DNA of 64,000 bases from contig NC_058337.1 of NCBI RefSeq assembly GCF_905475395.1, positions 137,723,960-137,787,959 of the forward strand, written 5' to 3'. Both the position numbers and the translations under genes were made by a program. This stretch comes from Chrysoperla carnea (Eukaryota; Arthropoda; Insecta; Neuroptera; Chrysopidae). The notes under the pieces are model-generated. The model was not told the origin of the DNA. It did not search any database and saw only the letters and a program-made list of their open reading frames with translations. Below, in pieces: positions 1-9,899 of this stretch; the first letter of the stretch is position 1; every line of letters begins with the position of its first letter.

Positions 1-140
1 AACTACCCCACCCCCCAGAAATAAGGAAACAAAAAAGAAAATCGGGTCTCAAATAAAATTTGAAGTTTGACAAAAACAATGGAATAGATGAATCTTAAAG
101 AGAAAACAAAATCAAATCTTCGGTAGTAGTTAGTTCCCAG

Positions 141-362
141 AGTCATAACTCAATTATTGTGTCGAAAATCAGATTTAAATATCCTTCCAAGTCTGTTACG
201 AGAATTCCGACTTTCCCATTCCGCGCATTTAATTTTCCAAAATTCAGAGAACTTGGTATACCGGAAGCAAGTTTTTTTGACTCAAAAACGTTTTCTCACA
301 AAGTTGAAATTAATATTGATTCGATAATTAATAAGTTTGCTACTGAAAAAAAAGAAAATTAG
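141..362 (+). CDS. Possible terminal exon of an unrecognised gene
   Basis: An open frame of 73 codons plus TAA follows a plausible splice acceptor (TTCCCAG ending at 140). The frame stays open from the acceptor, and no ATG lies at its start, which fits a last exon better than a whole gene. The deduced peptide is basic and hydrophilic, with no domain I recognise, and ends in a lysine-rich tail. An AATAAA occurs near 570. The upstream exons would lie outside the window. It could equally be a chance frame in AT-rich DNA. Confidence 0.25.
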   Translation, partial: SHNSIIVSKIRFKYPSKSVTRIPTFPFRAFNFPKFRELGIPEASFFDSKTFSHKVEINIDSIINKFATEKKEN

Positions 363-1394
363 ATTTTATCTGTTGAAATAATTATTTTATATTTGTGATA
401 TTATGTATCATTCTTACGTATTATGTAGTATTTTATTAAATTACAAAAAAAAAATTACGTTTATGTTACTTTATTATTAATAATTTTTAATAACCATTAT
501 GTTCCTTAAAACCCTAAAGTTTATTTTTGTAAAGTGTTTTTATTTTACATAGAGATTTAAAATTACAAATAATAAAGTGTTATTAAAAAAGTGTTTGTTT
601 TAATTTTTTTCCCTTTAACCCTCTCTTACAGTTACAAGGCGACTTCTTAAAGTTATTACCCCCCCCTAAGAAAATGTCGTAAAGACGCCACTGAGCAAAA
701 TATTCCTAGAAAAGGAAAAATTCAAAGAATAACATTTAAACAAAAAGTTAATTAATTTAATTTAATCATGAATGAAATAATTATGTTAACCATTAAATAT
801 CAATTCCAAGTAAAACATAGCATAGGATTTAAATATTAAATTTAATATTGTCGTGATCACGTCGAAAACATTCCAAACCATTTAGACATCTATGCACAAA
901 TAAGGTGTTTTTTAGACCGCTGTGTGTAGAAGAATGAAAATTTGTACAAATGTTCCTTAAGTTACGTAAGTGTGCACCAAGAAATTAATCCTTCGAGAAG
1001 TTAAAATGATAAGAAGTTTGTATGAAACTTGGTAAATTTTGAAGAAATGTAAAAAATCATATATGAGCATGGTTCACTACAAAAGCTTCCTGTATTACTA
1101 TTTTCAAAAAATTCATTCTTCAAGGAGGTGAAAGTTTATAAGAAACTATGTCATTTTTGAAGTTAGAAATGTAAAACTTGATATATGAGCTCATTGTTTG
1201 AGACAAAAGTTTATTTTACATTTTTCATACAAATGCATTCTTTAAGAGAGTCCAATTGGGGGTGAAAGATTATATGAAACTTTGTAATTTTGGTGGTGAA
1301 AAGGAGATGATAGAATTATCATAGTTTATATGATAATTCGGCATTTTTGAATTAACTACTTAACCGATTTTAAAAATTATTTCACCTATGATGA
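363..1394. other. AT-rich noncoding stretch
   Basis: No supported gene. It contains poly(A/T) runs and short imperfect direct repeats of the kind GTGAAAG..TATAAGAAACT around 1130-1290. It looks like ordinary intergenic DNA. Confidence 0.5.
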
Positions 1395-1690
1395 GTTACA
1401 ATGCAGAGTTTCTGAGATATCGCAATGTTTGGATCGGTTTTAGTCCGTATCTCAAAAACTATTCGACCAGTCATCAAATGCACCCGATTTTTTTACTTTT
1501 TGGGTCAAAATTACCTTATATACTGCGTTTTATCGAAATTGGAAATAAACAAAATTTTTCGATTTTTTGCAATTTTTTAAAAGGAAAAAATCGATAAAAA
1601 AATTTTTGGAATTTGATGAAACTAAGTGGATGGGGTAATTTTGATCCAAAAAGTATAACAATCAAGTTAATTTAATGATTGGACCTACAG
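1395..1690 (+). repeat. Dispersed repeat, copy 1 (plus orientation)
   Basis: This segment reappears in inverted orientation twice in tandem at about 2690-3000 and 3000-3265. Diagnostic shared blocks are ATCTCAAAAACTATTCGACC and GGGTAATTTTGATCCAAAAA. The frame of 69 codons inside it is not conserved between the copies, so it is treated as noncoding. Confidence 0.6.
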
Positions 1691-2311
1691 AAAGTTACAA
1701 TGTCAACGAGTATCATGGGCAAAACTTCATTTTCAAAAACAGTTAGAGCTCCCCACCGAAAAAATAAAATCCATAAAATTGTGAATTGTGAAAAAGGGTG
1801 GATAAGTGAGGACTATAACGTGATATTCTTTGTTTTAAAAAGGAGAAATTGCCCAGCAAAGCGGGCGGGTATCTGCAAGTATCTTTATAAATTATAGTTT
1901 ATGTGTTATTATGATGTATGAGCTATATTGTTGTACAGTTTCATTCAAATGCATTTGGTAATTTTGCGTGAAAGCGTAACAAAGAAACAAACAAACATCC
2001 TTACTTTCACATTTATAATATATAGAGATGGGGATATCAGATATCAATGAAATTGGCTTCATTGGAAAGACAGGTATATAGTTTTATGCAATTATTGTGA
2101 GAATATGATTTTGAACATTTTTCGGTCTAGAAACTAGCCTGTCATTTGTATACAGAGGTACACTTGCTTTTTCTACTTCATACATCCAAGTAAATTTTTA
2201 AAAAGTTAACATTTCCGTTTTAAAACACGGAAACTATAAATCACGTATTTGTAAAATCTCATTGACATATATATCGAGTCAAAAACCATTTAATCTTTTT
2301 CAGTTTTCATC
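1691..2311. other. Noncoding DNA upstream of the secreted-protein gene
   Basis: No supported gene. The last 100 bases are the likely promoter and 5' leader of the gene starting at 2312, but I see no unambiguous TATA box. Confidence 0.4.
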
Positions 2312-5300
2312 ATGTTGCGTTATTTTTGCTGTTATGTGCTTTTACTGTATTGTTTTTACCAACAAGCTTTTACGGTAAGTATTTTGATTAAAATTTAAAG
2401 AAACTTGAATATTTTGGGGAACCGATCAAAACTGCTTCACTTTCAATAACTTTTTGTATTCTATATATACGAAATATATTCAGGTATTTTAAGTTAAGTT
2501 CCAAGTTCGTAATGCTTAGAAATATTGATGCTACAAACAAAATTTTGGTATAGGTATTCATAAAATCACCTAATTAGTCCATTTTTGTTTTTCCGTCCGT
2601 CCCATCATCAACATGATAACTCAAAAATGAAAAAAGATATCGAGATGAAATTTTCATAACGTACTCATAACCCAAAAAGAGAATTTGACTACCCCTTAAA
2701 AAAATTGCAAAAAATCGAGACATTTTCTTTATCTCCAATTTCGATAATACTCAGCATACAAGGTAATTTTGACCCAAAAAGTACAAAAATCGGGTGCATT
2801 GGCTGACTGGTCGAATAGTTTGCGACATACGGACTAAAACCGATTCAAATATTGCCATATCTCAGAAACTCTGCATCCAATCATTAAAATAACCTGATTT
2901 TTATACTTTTTGGATCAAAATTACCCCATCCACTGAGTTTCGTCAAATTCCAAAACAAAAATTTTTCTGCGGTTTTCTCGATTTTTTCAAAGGAAAATTG
3001 CCCCTTGAAATTGAGTTTGACTACCCCTTAAAAAATTGCAAAAAATCGGAAAACATTTTTCGTCTCCAATTTCGATAAAACTCAGTATATAAGGTAATTT
3101 TGACCAAAGAAGTACAAAAATCGGGTGCATTTGCTGACTGGTCGAATAGTTTTTGAGATACGGACTAAAATCGATCTAAATATTGCGATATCTCAGAAAC
3201 TCGGCATCCAATCATTAAATTAACCTGATTTTTATAATTTTTGGATCAAAATTACCCCATCCAGCCTCGATTTTAACTACCATTAGACTTAGTCTAAGAT
3301 CCCAATTAGGATCGACCTTCACCCATCTGTTTACCGGATGAAAGTTATTTTTTATGAAATATAAAATGTTAACAAATATCCCTGCAATGGGTTGCCTATA
3401 AAAATGTGGTCCAGACTACTTTTAGTGAAAATATCAAGAGTAAAATTTTTAGAAATTTTTCACTGACTTGCATATCTTACCAATTTTGATCTACTCGAAA
3501 GTAAAAGCCATAAAGAATATGTAGCAGCTATGTTGTTTGCCTTTTTTCGTTCACTATTATCGCATTTATACAAGTTGAAAATAGTAATTACGTGCATCTG
3601 TTAATTCATTGACTGGCATATCTAAATAAAGATAATTTTGTTACAATTACGGTGGCATATGATTGGCCACAAAATATTGGTCAAAAATAATGTTTACAAG
3701 CTTTCCAAGTTTTGATATTTATATTAAAAATGGTCTGGACCATATTTTTTAAGGCAACCCGTTACAGGAATATTTGTTAATATTTTACATTTCATAAAAA
3801 ATAACTTTCATTCGGTAAACAGATGGGTGAAGGTCGACCCTAAGTCGGATCTTGTACTAACTGTAAATAACGAATGGTACGAAATTTTTCTACAATTAAA
3901 ATCGTCTTTCGTGTATATTATTAACAAACTAATTTTTTTTTTCAGGCACAATACGACATAAAAATGAAAGGGTTTGATGAAGTTGAATCTAGCAATCCCT
4001 ATTTTAATTTTAAATATATGAAATTAACAAAAATAAATAAAACACACATGTGCTTTAACGGTCTGGTTGAAGTTAAGCGTGATGATCTTTCTGCTGATAA
4101 ACTAAAAGTAAGATAGATATCCTTTTTTATTAAGTACTAGCTCGACCCGAGAGGAATTCCGCTTCCGAGATTACCGCAATTCATGGCTACCCCGTACCAG
4201 TGGCTGAAAACAACAAACAACAAAATTCGTAGAAAAGTGTTGAAAAAAAAATTCTTAAATTAGTATTAGGAGAACATGTATAAAAAATAGTAATTATATC
4301 TCTAGAGTATTAGCAGAGCATCTTTAATAACTAACATGTTTGCCGAATAAACTTATTATTTAAATTTATGATACTTTTTCGTTCAAGTTATTTGTCTAGC
4401 GTGTTATTTCCTAATCGGTACATTTTTACACCGTTAGTACATTTTTCGTCAAATCTAGACATAATAAGCTTGAAAATGAGGAATGAATTATGAAATTTGA
4501 TAAAGCAACAAGAGAGATAAGAGTAGGACAGAAGAAAACTTGCTAGAGTAATAATTATATAAGTGATTACAAAATTAGTTTGCCCAATTATGCACGTTTT
4601 TAACTTTTTTTGTTTTTGAAAATTAGATAAACATTAAAGGTTATCAAAAATATCCAAATGGATGGCAAGTATCACCTCTTTTATACCTAGAAAAAAAATT
4701 ACTTTGTGAAACCGTTGAAACTGAAAAGATGATCGTTCCAGATATAATAGCTGCATCGAACTATACCAAAGACAAATGTCCACCAGCAAAGGTAACGATT
4801 TTTAATCCAATAAATATTTCCATTCAATTTTAATGCAATAACTATGGTTACCATCCCGTGGTCAAAAGCATCACTCGTCACCATATATCTTTTGATCTAG
4901 AGGTTGAAATAAGCTTAATACCAAATTTTCATTACAATCGATGAGGTCAAAATTTATAGATTTCGTTTTTTCTCTCCTCGTTTATTGTAGTACTCATAGA
5001 CCGGGAGATGATGGCAGAAAACGTTCTCCCATTAATAATTATCTCTTAACGTAGTTCCAGCATGGTATTTGCAGTTTCTATGTTAAAGCAATGGTACAAT
5101 TTTTTTTTCGACAGAATTTAACGAAAAATTAAATTTAAGAATTTAATAATGCTTACTATTAATTCCCAAAGTTTCAGAAATTTTGACCGTTTAAAATGGG
5201 AAATAATTATGCCAACGTCCCAATTTCGATCAATTTACGTCAAAATTAATATCTCGAAAGTGAAAATTAATTTCTAAATTTTTTTTTTAGAATTGTATTG

Positions 5301-6004
5301 TATAAACATTTTTTTCTACTTTTTCTTCAATATATAAAAATATCATAAAAAATAGTTGGAGAAACCGGACATTTTACATGCTTTAAATGGGACATGACCC
5401 TCAAAATCGCGAACTTTGTCTTTAAATATCTCGCGATCTAAACGGTCAAAAATTATGAAATTTTAGGAATTCATAAATAAAGCAATTATAAACCCGAGAA
5501 AAAAAATTCGGCCAAATCTGTCGAAAAGTGATTTCATGCTGGTACTACCTTAAGTGATATGACATCATATAGGCAAAAATACGCAATAATTTGATGATGG
5601 CTTTCATATTAATTGTAGATTATGTTGCCATCAACTTTATTTATACATATAATATTTACATACTCGGCTGTTGTTTTTACCAATATTACGTCATCAAAAT
5701 GGCAGACAGTATTTTTGCGAGAGAAAAAGGCTTAAAATTTCATTAAATTTTATGGCAAGAAAGAGTCTTTTTCTTAGAAAATCAACATTTTGAAGCACAT
5801 TTTCAAATATAGTAGAGTATTTTTTAATTAAAAAAAAACTAACTTTCATTTTAGGGAGTATATTCATTCACAAATTATATGCCTGATCCAGATAAGCTAC
5901 CCGAAAATATACCTGGTGAACAATGGAAAGTCTCAATAGATATATTGGATGATGTACAAATTTTATCAACAGTTAATACGTATTTTAATATAATACGACA
6001 CTGA
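2312..6004 (+). CDS. Secreted small protein, insect DUF1091/CheA-like family, intact four-exon gene
   Basis: Exons 2312-2374, 3946-4107, 4627-4791 and 5855-6004 (stop TGA) join in phase 0 at every junction to give 179 residues. All introns have GT...AG ends (GTAAGT, GTAAGA, GTAACG donors). Exon 1 is a typical signal peptide of 21 residues rich in L, Y, C and F. The mature part has a conserved block N-P-Y-F ... K-(I/R)-N-K-T-H in exon 2, Cys102, an NYT sequon at 120-122, a CPP motif at 126-128, and Y-x-x-x-N-Y-x-P-D at the start of exon 4. This pattern and length fit insect secreted DUF1091/CheA-like proteins, a family related to lipid-binding ML-fold proteins and sometimes linked to chemosensation. 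The family call is from memory of the motif pattern; the gene model is seen directly. Intron 1 holds a hairpin MITE and tandem repeats, and intron 3 a MITE fragment. AATAAA follows at about 6153. Related copies lie at 11.8, 15.2 and 20.1 kb. Confidence 0.75.
2690..3265 (-). repeat. Tandem pair of the 1395-1690 repeat, inverted, in intron 1
   Basis: Two units of about 300 bases start near 2690 and 3003, each opening with GACTACCCCTTAAAAAA and both containing the ATCGGGTGCATT and GGATCAAAATTACCCCATCC blocks. They are reverse complements of the 1395-1690 segment, so the three copies flank the first exon in opposite orientation. Confidence 0.65.
3291..3858. mobile_element. Hairpin MITE in intron 1
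   Basis: Arms of about 150 bases, 3291-3445 and 3703-3858, are imperfect inverted repeats sharing GATCGACCTTCACCCATCTG and its complement. No open frame and no clear target duplication were seen. The arms differ by several substitutions, so it is not very recent. Confidence 0.7.
5540..5850 (-). mobile_element. Decayed copy of the ATAGGGTATT MITE in intron 3
   Basis: Blocks such as ATTACGTCATCAAA..GG, GGCAAGAAAG and AAAATCAACATTTTG match the intact copies at 15705-16224 and 55234-55667. The outer end is lost on one side. Confidence 0.5.
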
Positions 6005-7532
6005 ACACGTCCAAATTGGTAACGTTACGAAAAAAAATGATTTTAGGATGGTTGGATTTTGGATTACTCAACGAATGAAGAAGAACGGTCGTTACCTGAG
6101 AGAGATTGTTATCCGACATCGCGATATTATTCAAATATCTCAACTGTCTTGAAATAAACTCTCGTAACGTTGCCAGAAAAAAATCATCTTTTTAATGTAA
6201 TTAAAATTAATAGTAAATCAGTGAAAATAACAAATAATGTTTCAACTATTTAAATACCCTTTTGAAATAAAAGAAATTTAAACTAAAATTATTCAACCTG
6301 TGTATGAAATATCGTGAAATTTTTTTTTGGAAATATGTTCCTATATTCGGCGATTAGGGACTAACCAAAAACTAAGTATTTTTCATACTAAAAATAAGTA
6401 TTCCAAATGAAGCTGATGATCAGGTCGAACCCCATTCAGGTCAATATGTTTTTTTTTTTTTAATTTCTCCTTCGCCAAATTCCATCTGATTCTGATCTTA
6501 AGTAACTTTTTATTACTGTAGATGACTTTAGACATTAAGTCTGGATTTACTCACAGCTTAACTCACATACCATCGTCTCTGAATGTTGAAAAAATTATTT
6601 AGATAAATCGTAAAATCGTTCTCGCACAAACTTCAAAATTTGACGGTTGTTACACTGGGAATGGCACATACTGTATAAATGAAAATAATTGAAGTTGATG
6701 AAAGTAAATTTCTTCAAAAATAATTTTATGTAAAGGTATGGATAAGTACAATTTCATCATAATCCTTTGATGTTGATTAGAAAATAAAATGATATAAATC
6801 ATTGATAAGATTTTGAAAGGAAATTGAACCAAGCATATGACATAAGGAAATTGACTTTCTAAATGACAATCTTTAGTATGTATTTACCTTGATACCTTGA
6901 ATATACAAACAGGAATAACCTATTTTTGCTGGCCAAAATATAATCTTGCTGCTATATGTGGCAATAACGGTGTCGTTAGATGGGTGTTTTTGGCGCAACA
7001 TAATAATACGTTACAGTTATAACTGTTAAAATGATTACAGTTATTAGTATTTCATGAGGTACGAGGCGAGGCGAGGTTTTAGTACATGCTTGCCTTGTCT
7101 CGCTTTCTAAATATGACATTTGCCTCTGCCTCTGATTGTATGTTTACTATCCTCGCCTCGTTCTCGGCCGAGATAGAATGATGACTAGCCTCGCCTCGGC
7201 CGACTTTAATTCCACTAATAACTTTAAAATCCAAAAAATTGATACAAATTATTCAATTCGTATAAAACTGACCTTTGGATAAGGACAAACAAGAACAGTA
7301 GGTTGTATACATGCTAACAAATCTGGCATTATCATTTTGTCGTTGTCGAAAATTTGGCAAAAACTGACATTTTTCATTTGGAGTAATGACGTGTCTGAAT
7401 AGCCATTATCAAGTTTTACAGCACCAACTACACTTACCTTTGAAATGAGATAAAAATTTAGGAATTATTTTGAATGAATTTTATAAACAAAGTTCTTTAT
7501 GAATGGAGTGTCATCTGCACCCTGCAATTGTT
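6005..7532. other. Intergenic DNA with a GAGGC-type low-complexity patch
   Basis: No supported gene. Around 7054-7205 there is a run of GAGGCGAGGCGAGG, CCTCGCCTCG and related words on both strands, much richer in G+C than its surroundings. The remainder is AT-rich and unremarkable. Confidence 0.45.
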
Positions 7533-7538
7533 CCCATC

Positions 7539-8137
7539 AGTAGTATAGTCAGCCCACTCCTGGCACAAAAGAATGGTACACTTTTACAAAAAGGGCAAAC
7601 CTAGTCAAAATTGGAACCCTCAGTTGAGGATAGGTGACGTCACACAACCAAGATGGCGTCGGTAGGCGTGGTGAAAGTTGAATTGGTGGAGGGCAGACAG
7701 GAAATGGACATAAACGGGGGGGAGCGTTTTAATTGGACGTAAGATACGCGAAAGGGGTGTTATAATTAACCGAGCGAAATGAGATAAGCGAAAGGTGCGT
7801 TTTAATTGGACGTAAGATAGGTGAAGGAGGCTGGACTAAGGGAAAGGGGGAGTGAGATGACTCGAACGGGGGGCGGGACGTAGACATTAGTGATGATAAA
7901 ATATAAAAATAGCTGGAATAGATAACATTTGACCTTGTTGTTGTTACGACTATAATTTATGGTTTTTTTTTTTTTTTTTTTTAAATAAAAAATTAATTGG
8001 AATAGATAAGATTTGTTGCCTGTTCAAACTTGTTTGAATCGTCGTCTTTGTTCTAATTTTACACGTGCTATGAGATTAGATAATAATTCTTGTTACGACT
8101 ATAATTAAAGACATATTTTTTAATAAAAACTAATTAG
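7539..8137 (+). repeat. Left terminal inverted repeat
   Basis: Pairs with 9297-9893 almost base for base, including the poly(T) tract at about 7963-7982 matching a poly(A) tract at 9451-9466. The outer third is relatively G+C-rich, with GGACGTAAGATA repeated at 7736 and 7809. Confidence 0.85.
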
Positions 8138-8180
8138 AACGACTAGGAAGTCGGTTGGTATGAATATTCTTTGATCTTGT

Positions 8181-8508
8181 CTATTGGATTGGATCCAAAC
8201 AATTTCTTACTATAAATGCAGCAATATGAAAACAATCATCAACTTCTAAAAAAGAATACCGTAATGCGTCTATTAACTTTGTAGGTATACTCCAACGACA
8301 TGCGTCCATAAGTTGATAAAATTCCATCTATAAAAATATTTGGTTACATTTTTCTAAAAAACTGATCTTATCAAACAATACTCACATTAAAATATTCAGG
8401 ATAAATCATCTCCGAATTTTGAAACAGATCAATATGATTTTGTAGTGACATTGTACCCCATAATTGTAATGAATTGAAATAAACACCATTTTTTTCAAAA
8501 ATATTCAT
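8181..8508 (-). CDS. Unrecognised 89-residue protein encoded by a two-exon gene inside the TIR element
   Basis: Exon 1 runs 8508-8386 (41 codons from ATG) and ends at AAT|GTGAGT. A 58-base intron ends in TTTTTATAG. Exon 2 runs 8327-8181 (48 codons) to TAG, joining in phase 0. Reading through the intron meets TGA four codons later, so splicing is needed. The product starts MNIFEKNG, is rich in aromatic and acidic residues, and its exon 2 half (MEFYQLMDACRW... to ...CLDPIQ) is likely mostly helical with three to four cysteines. I recognise no family. It lies 125 bases downstream of the 117-codon gene on the same strand, and the AATAAA at 8520-8515 between them may end the first transcript. A chance reading frame is possible, but consistent splice signals in a 2.3-kb element argue for a real gene. 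Confidence 0.55.
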
Positions 8509-8632
8509 AATATATTTATTTTTGTTTTAACAATATCAAAACATAAACTTTTACAATTTTTTTGTTTATAACAATTTACAATAAAATATATATATATATC
8601 TTACAGTTACAAAATTCAACAAAATAATGATT

Positions 8633-8986
8633 TTAAAATAACGCTTGACTTTCTTCGATGTCAACACAATCATCGTCTTCGAATAGGCGCAGCGTTAATT
8701 GGTGACTTCTTCCAATTTTCTCCTCCACCCTCAAATACCCCGGTTTGGTATTAAATAACTTGATCATATTGTCCGTCAACACCACATACCTAGATGGCAG
8801 AAAAACTCCCTCGTTTTCCGTACCATCCATGCGTATATCCAGTATAACTTTTATTGATGGCCCATGTTTCGTTTGAATTCGCTCCATTTTTAGTATGGTT
8901 ATTTTCGTTTTCAGCGGCAAGTCGTCGATTTTTATACACGGTCGCACTGCACAACCACTTAATAATTTTAATTCAGCTTGATTCAT
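8633..8986 (-). CDS. 117-residue protein of the TIR element, possible nucleic-acid-binding beta-barrel
   Basis: An uninterrupted ORF from ATG at 8986 to TAA at 8633. After a short leader it shows LPLKTKITILKMERIQTKHG, then alternating hydrophobic strands, the motif VFLPSRYVVLT, a segment IKLFN and a second set of strands, and it ends in an acidic tail (EDDDC...EE). The layout (I-L-K-x-E-R-x-x-T-K-x-G, then V-F-L-P-x-R-Y) resembles small uncharacterised proteins I recall from arthropod repeats. It is compatible with an OB-fold single-strand DNA-binding protein, and the acidic tail also fits; this is inference. It is the first gene of the pair, between the inverted repeats, and its frame has no lesion, suggesting recent selection or recent insertion. 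Confidence 0.7.
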   Translation of the reverse strand: MNQAELKLLSGCAVRPCIKIDDLPLKTKITILKMERIQTKHGPSIKVILDIRMDGTENEGVFLPSRYVVLTDNMIKLFNTKPGYLRVEEKIGRSHQLTLRLFEDDDCVDIEESQALF

Positions 8987-9097
8987 TTTGATTATTATTA
9001 TTATGAATATTTAATGAAAACTGATATTATCGTAATGTCGAACACCTTTTTTATATGATTACCGACACTCTAAAAAATCCCCCCCAGAAATTATTAC

Positions 9098-9450
9098 CTA
9101 ATCTCATAACACGTGTAAAATTATTTTAAGAACAAAAAGACGATTGAAACAAGTTTGAACAGGTTGATGACATCTCAGTAAAATGTTATCTATTCCAACT
9201 ATTTTTTCCTCCCAATTAAAATTTCCGAAAACAAGATCAAAGAATATTATCCGACTGACATCCGCCACAGTCGTAACAACAAATCTTATCTATTCCAATT
9301 AGTTTTTATTAAAAAATATGTCTTTAATTATAGTCGTAACAAGAATTATTATCTAATCTCATAGCACGTGTAAAATTAGAACAAAGACGACGATTCAAAC
9401 AAGTTTGAACAGGCAACAAATCTTATCTATTCCAATTAATTTTTTATTTA
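9098..9450. repeat. Subterminal direct repeats inside the TIR element
   Basis: A block with CTAATCTCATA(A/G)CACGTGTAAAATTA..., CAAGTTTGAACAGG and TATCTATTCCAA occurs at 9098-9205 and again at 9352-9440. The second copy is in the right TIR, so a third matching copy sits inverted in the left TIR (about 7990-8095). Iterated subterminal blocks of this kind can be protein-binding sites in transposons. Confidence 0.6.
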
Positions 9451-9893
9451 AAAAAAAAAAAAAAATAAACCATAAATTATAGTCGTAACAACAACAAGGT
9501 CAAATGTTATCTATTCCAGCTATTTTTATATTTTATCATCACTAATGTCTACGTCCCGCCCCCCGTTCGAGTCATCTCACTCCCCCTTTCCCTTAGTCCA
9601 GCCTCCTTCACCTATCTTACGTCCAATTAAAACGCACCTTTCGCTTATCTCATTTCGCTCGGTTAATTATAACACCCCTTTCGCGTATCTTACGTCCAAT
9701 TAAAACGCTCCCCCCCGTTTATGTCCATTTCCTGTCTGCCCTCCACCAATTCAACTTTCACCACGCCTACCGACGCCATCTTGGTTGTGTGACGTCACCT
9801 ATCCTCAACTGAGGGTTCCAATTTTGACTAGGTTTGCCCTTTTTGTAAAAGTGTACCATTCTTTTGTGCCAGGAGTGGGCTGACTATACTACT
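9297..9893 (-). repeat. Right terminal inverted repeat
   Basis: Reverse complement of 7539-8137, with only a few indels near the homopolymer tract. It ends ...GACTATACTACT followed directly by the CCCATC duplication. Confidence 0.85.
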
Positions 9894-9899
9894 CCCATC

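Larger units (their letters stand above)
7539..9893. mobile_element. Two-gene element with about 600-bp terminal inverted repeats and a 6-bp target duplication
   Basis: The sequence starts AGTAGTATAGTCAGCCCACT at 7539, and the reverse complement of this ends at 9893. The hexamer CCCATC sits directly outside both ends (7533-7538 and 9894-9899), a clean 6-bp target duplication. Close inverted identity runs to about 8137 on the left and 9297 on the right, and a weaker match continues to about 8190 and 9230. The central part carries two minus-strand genes, 8633-8986 and 8181-8508. Long TIRs beginning with AG and 6-bp duplications are what is known for Polinton/Maverick elements, but no polymerase, integrase, ATPase or capsid genes fit here. 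It is most simply a small non-autonomous or satellite-like relative; IS3EU-type elements (also 6 bp) are an alternative with different terminal bases. Confidence 0.8.

Noticed and set aside
7054..7205. CpG-island-like promoter
   Set aside because: The G+C comes from simple GAGGC repeats, and no gene starts nearby.
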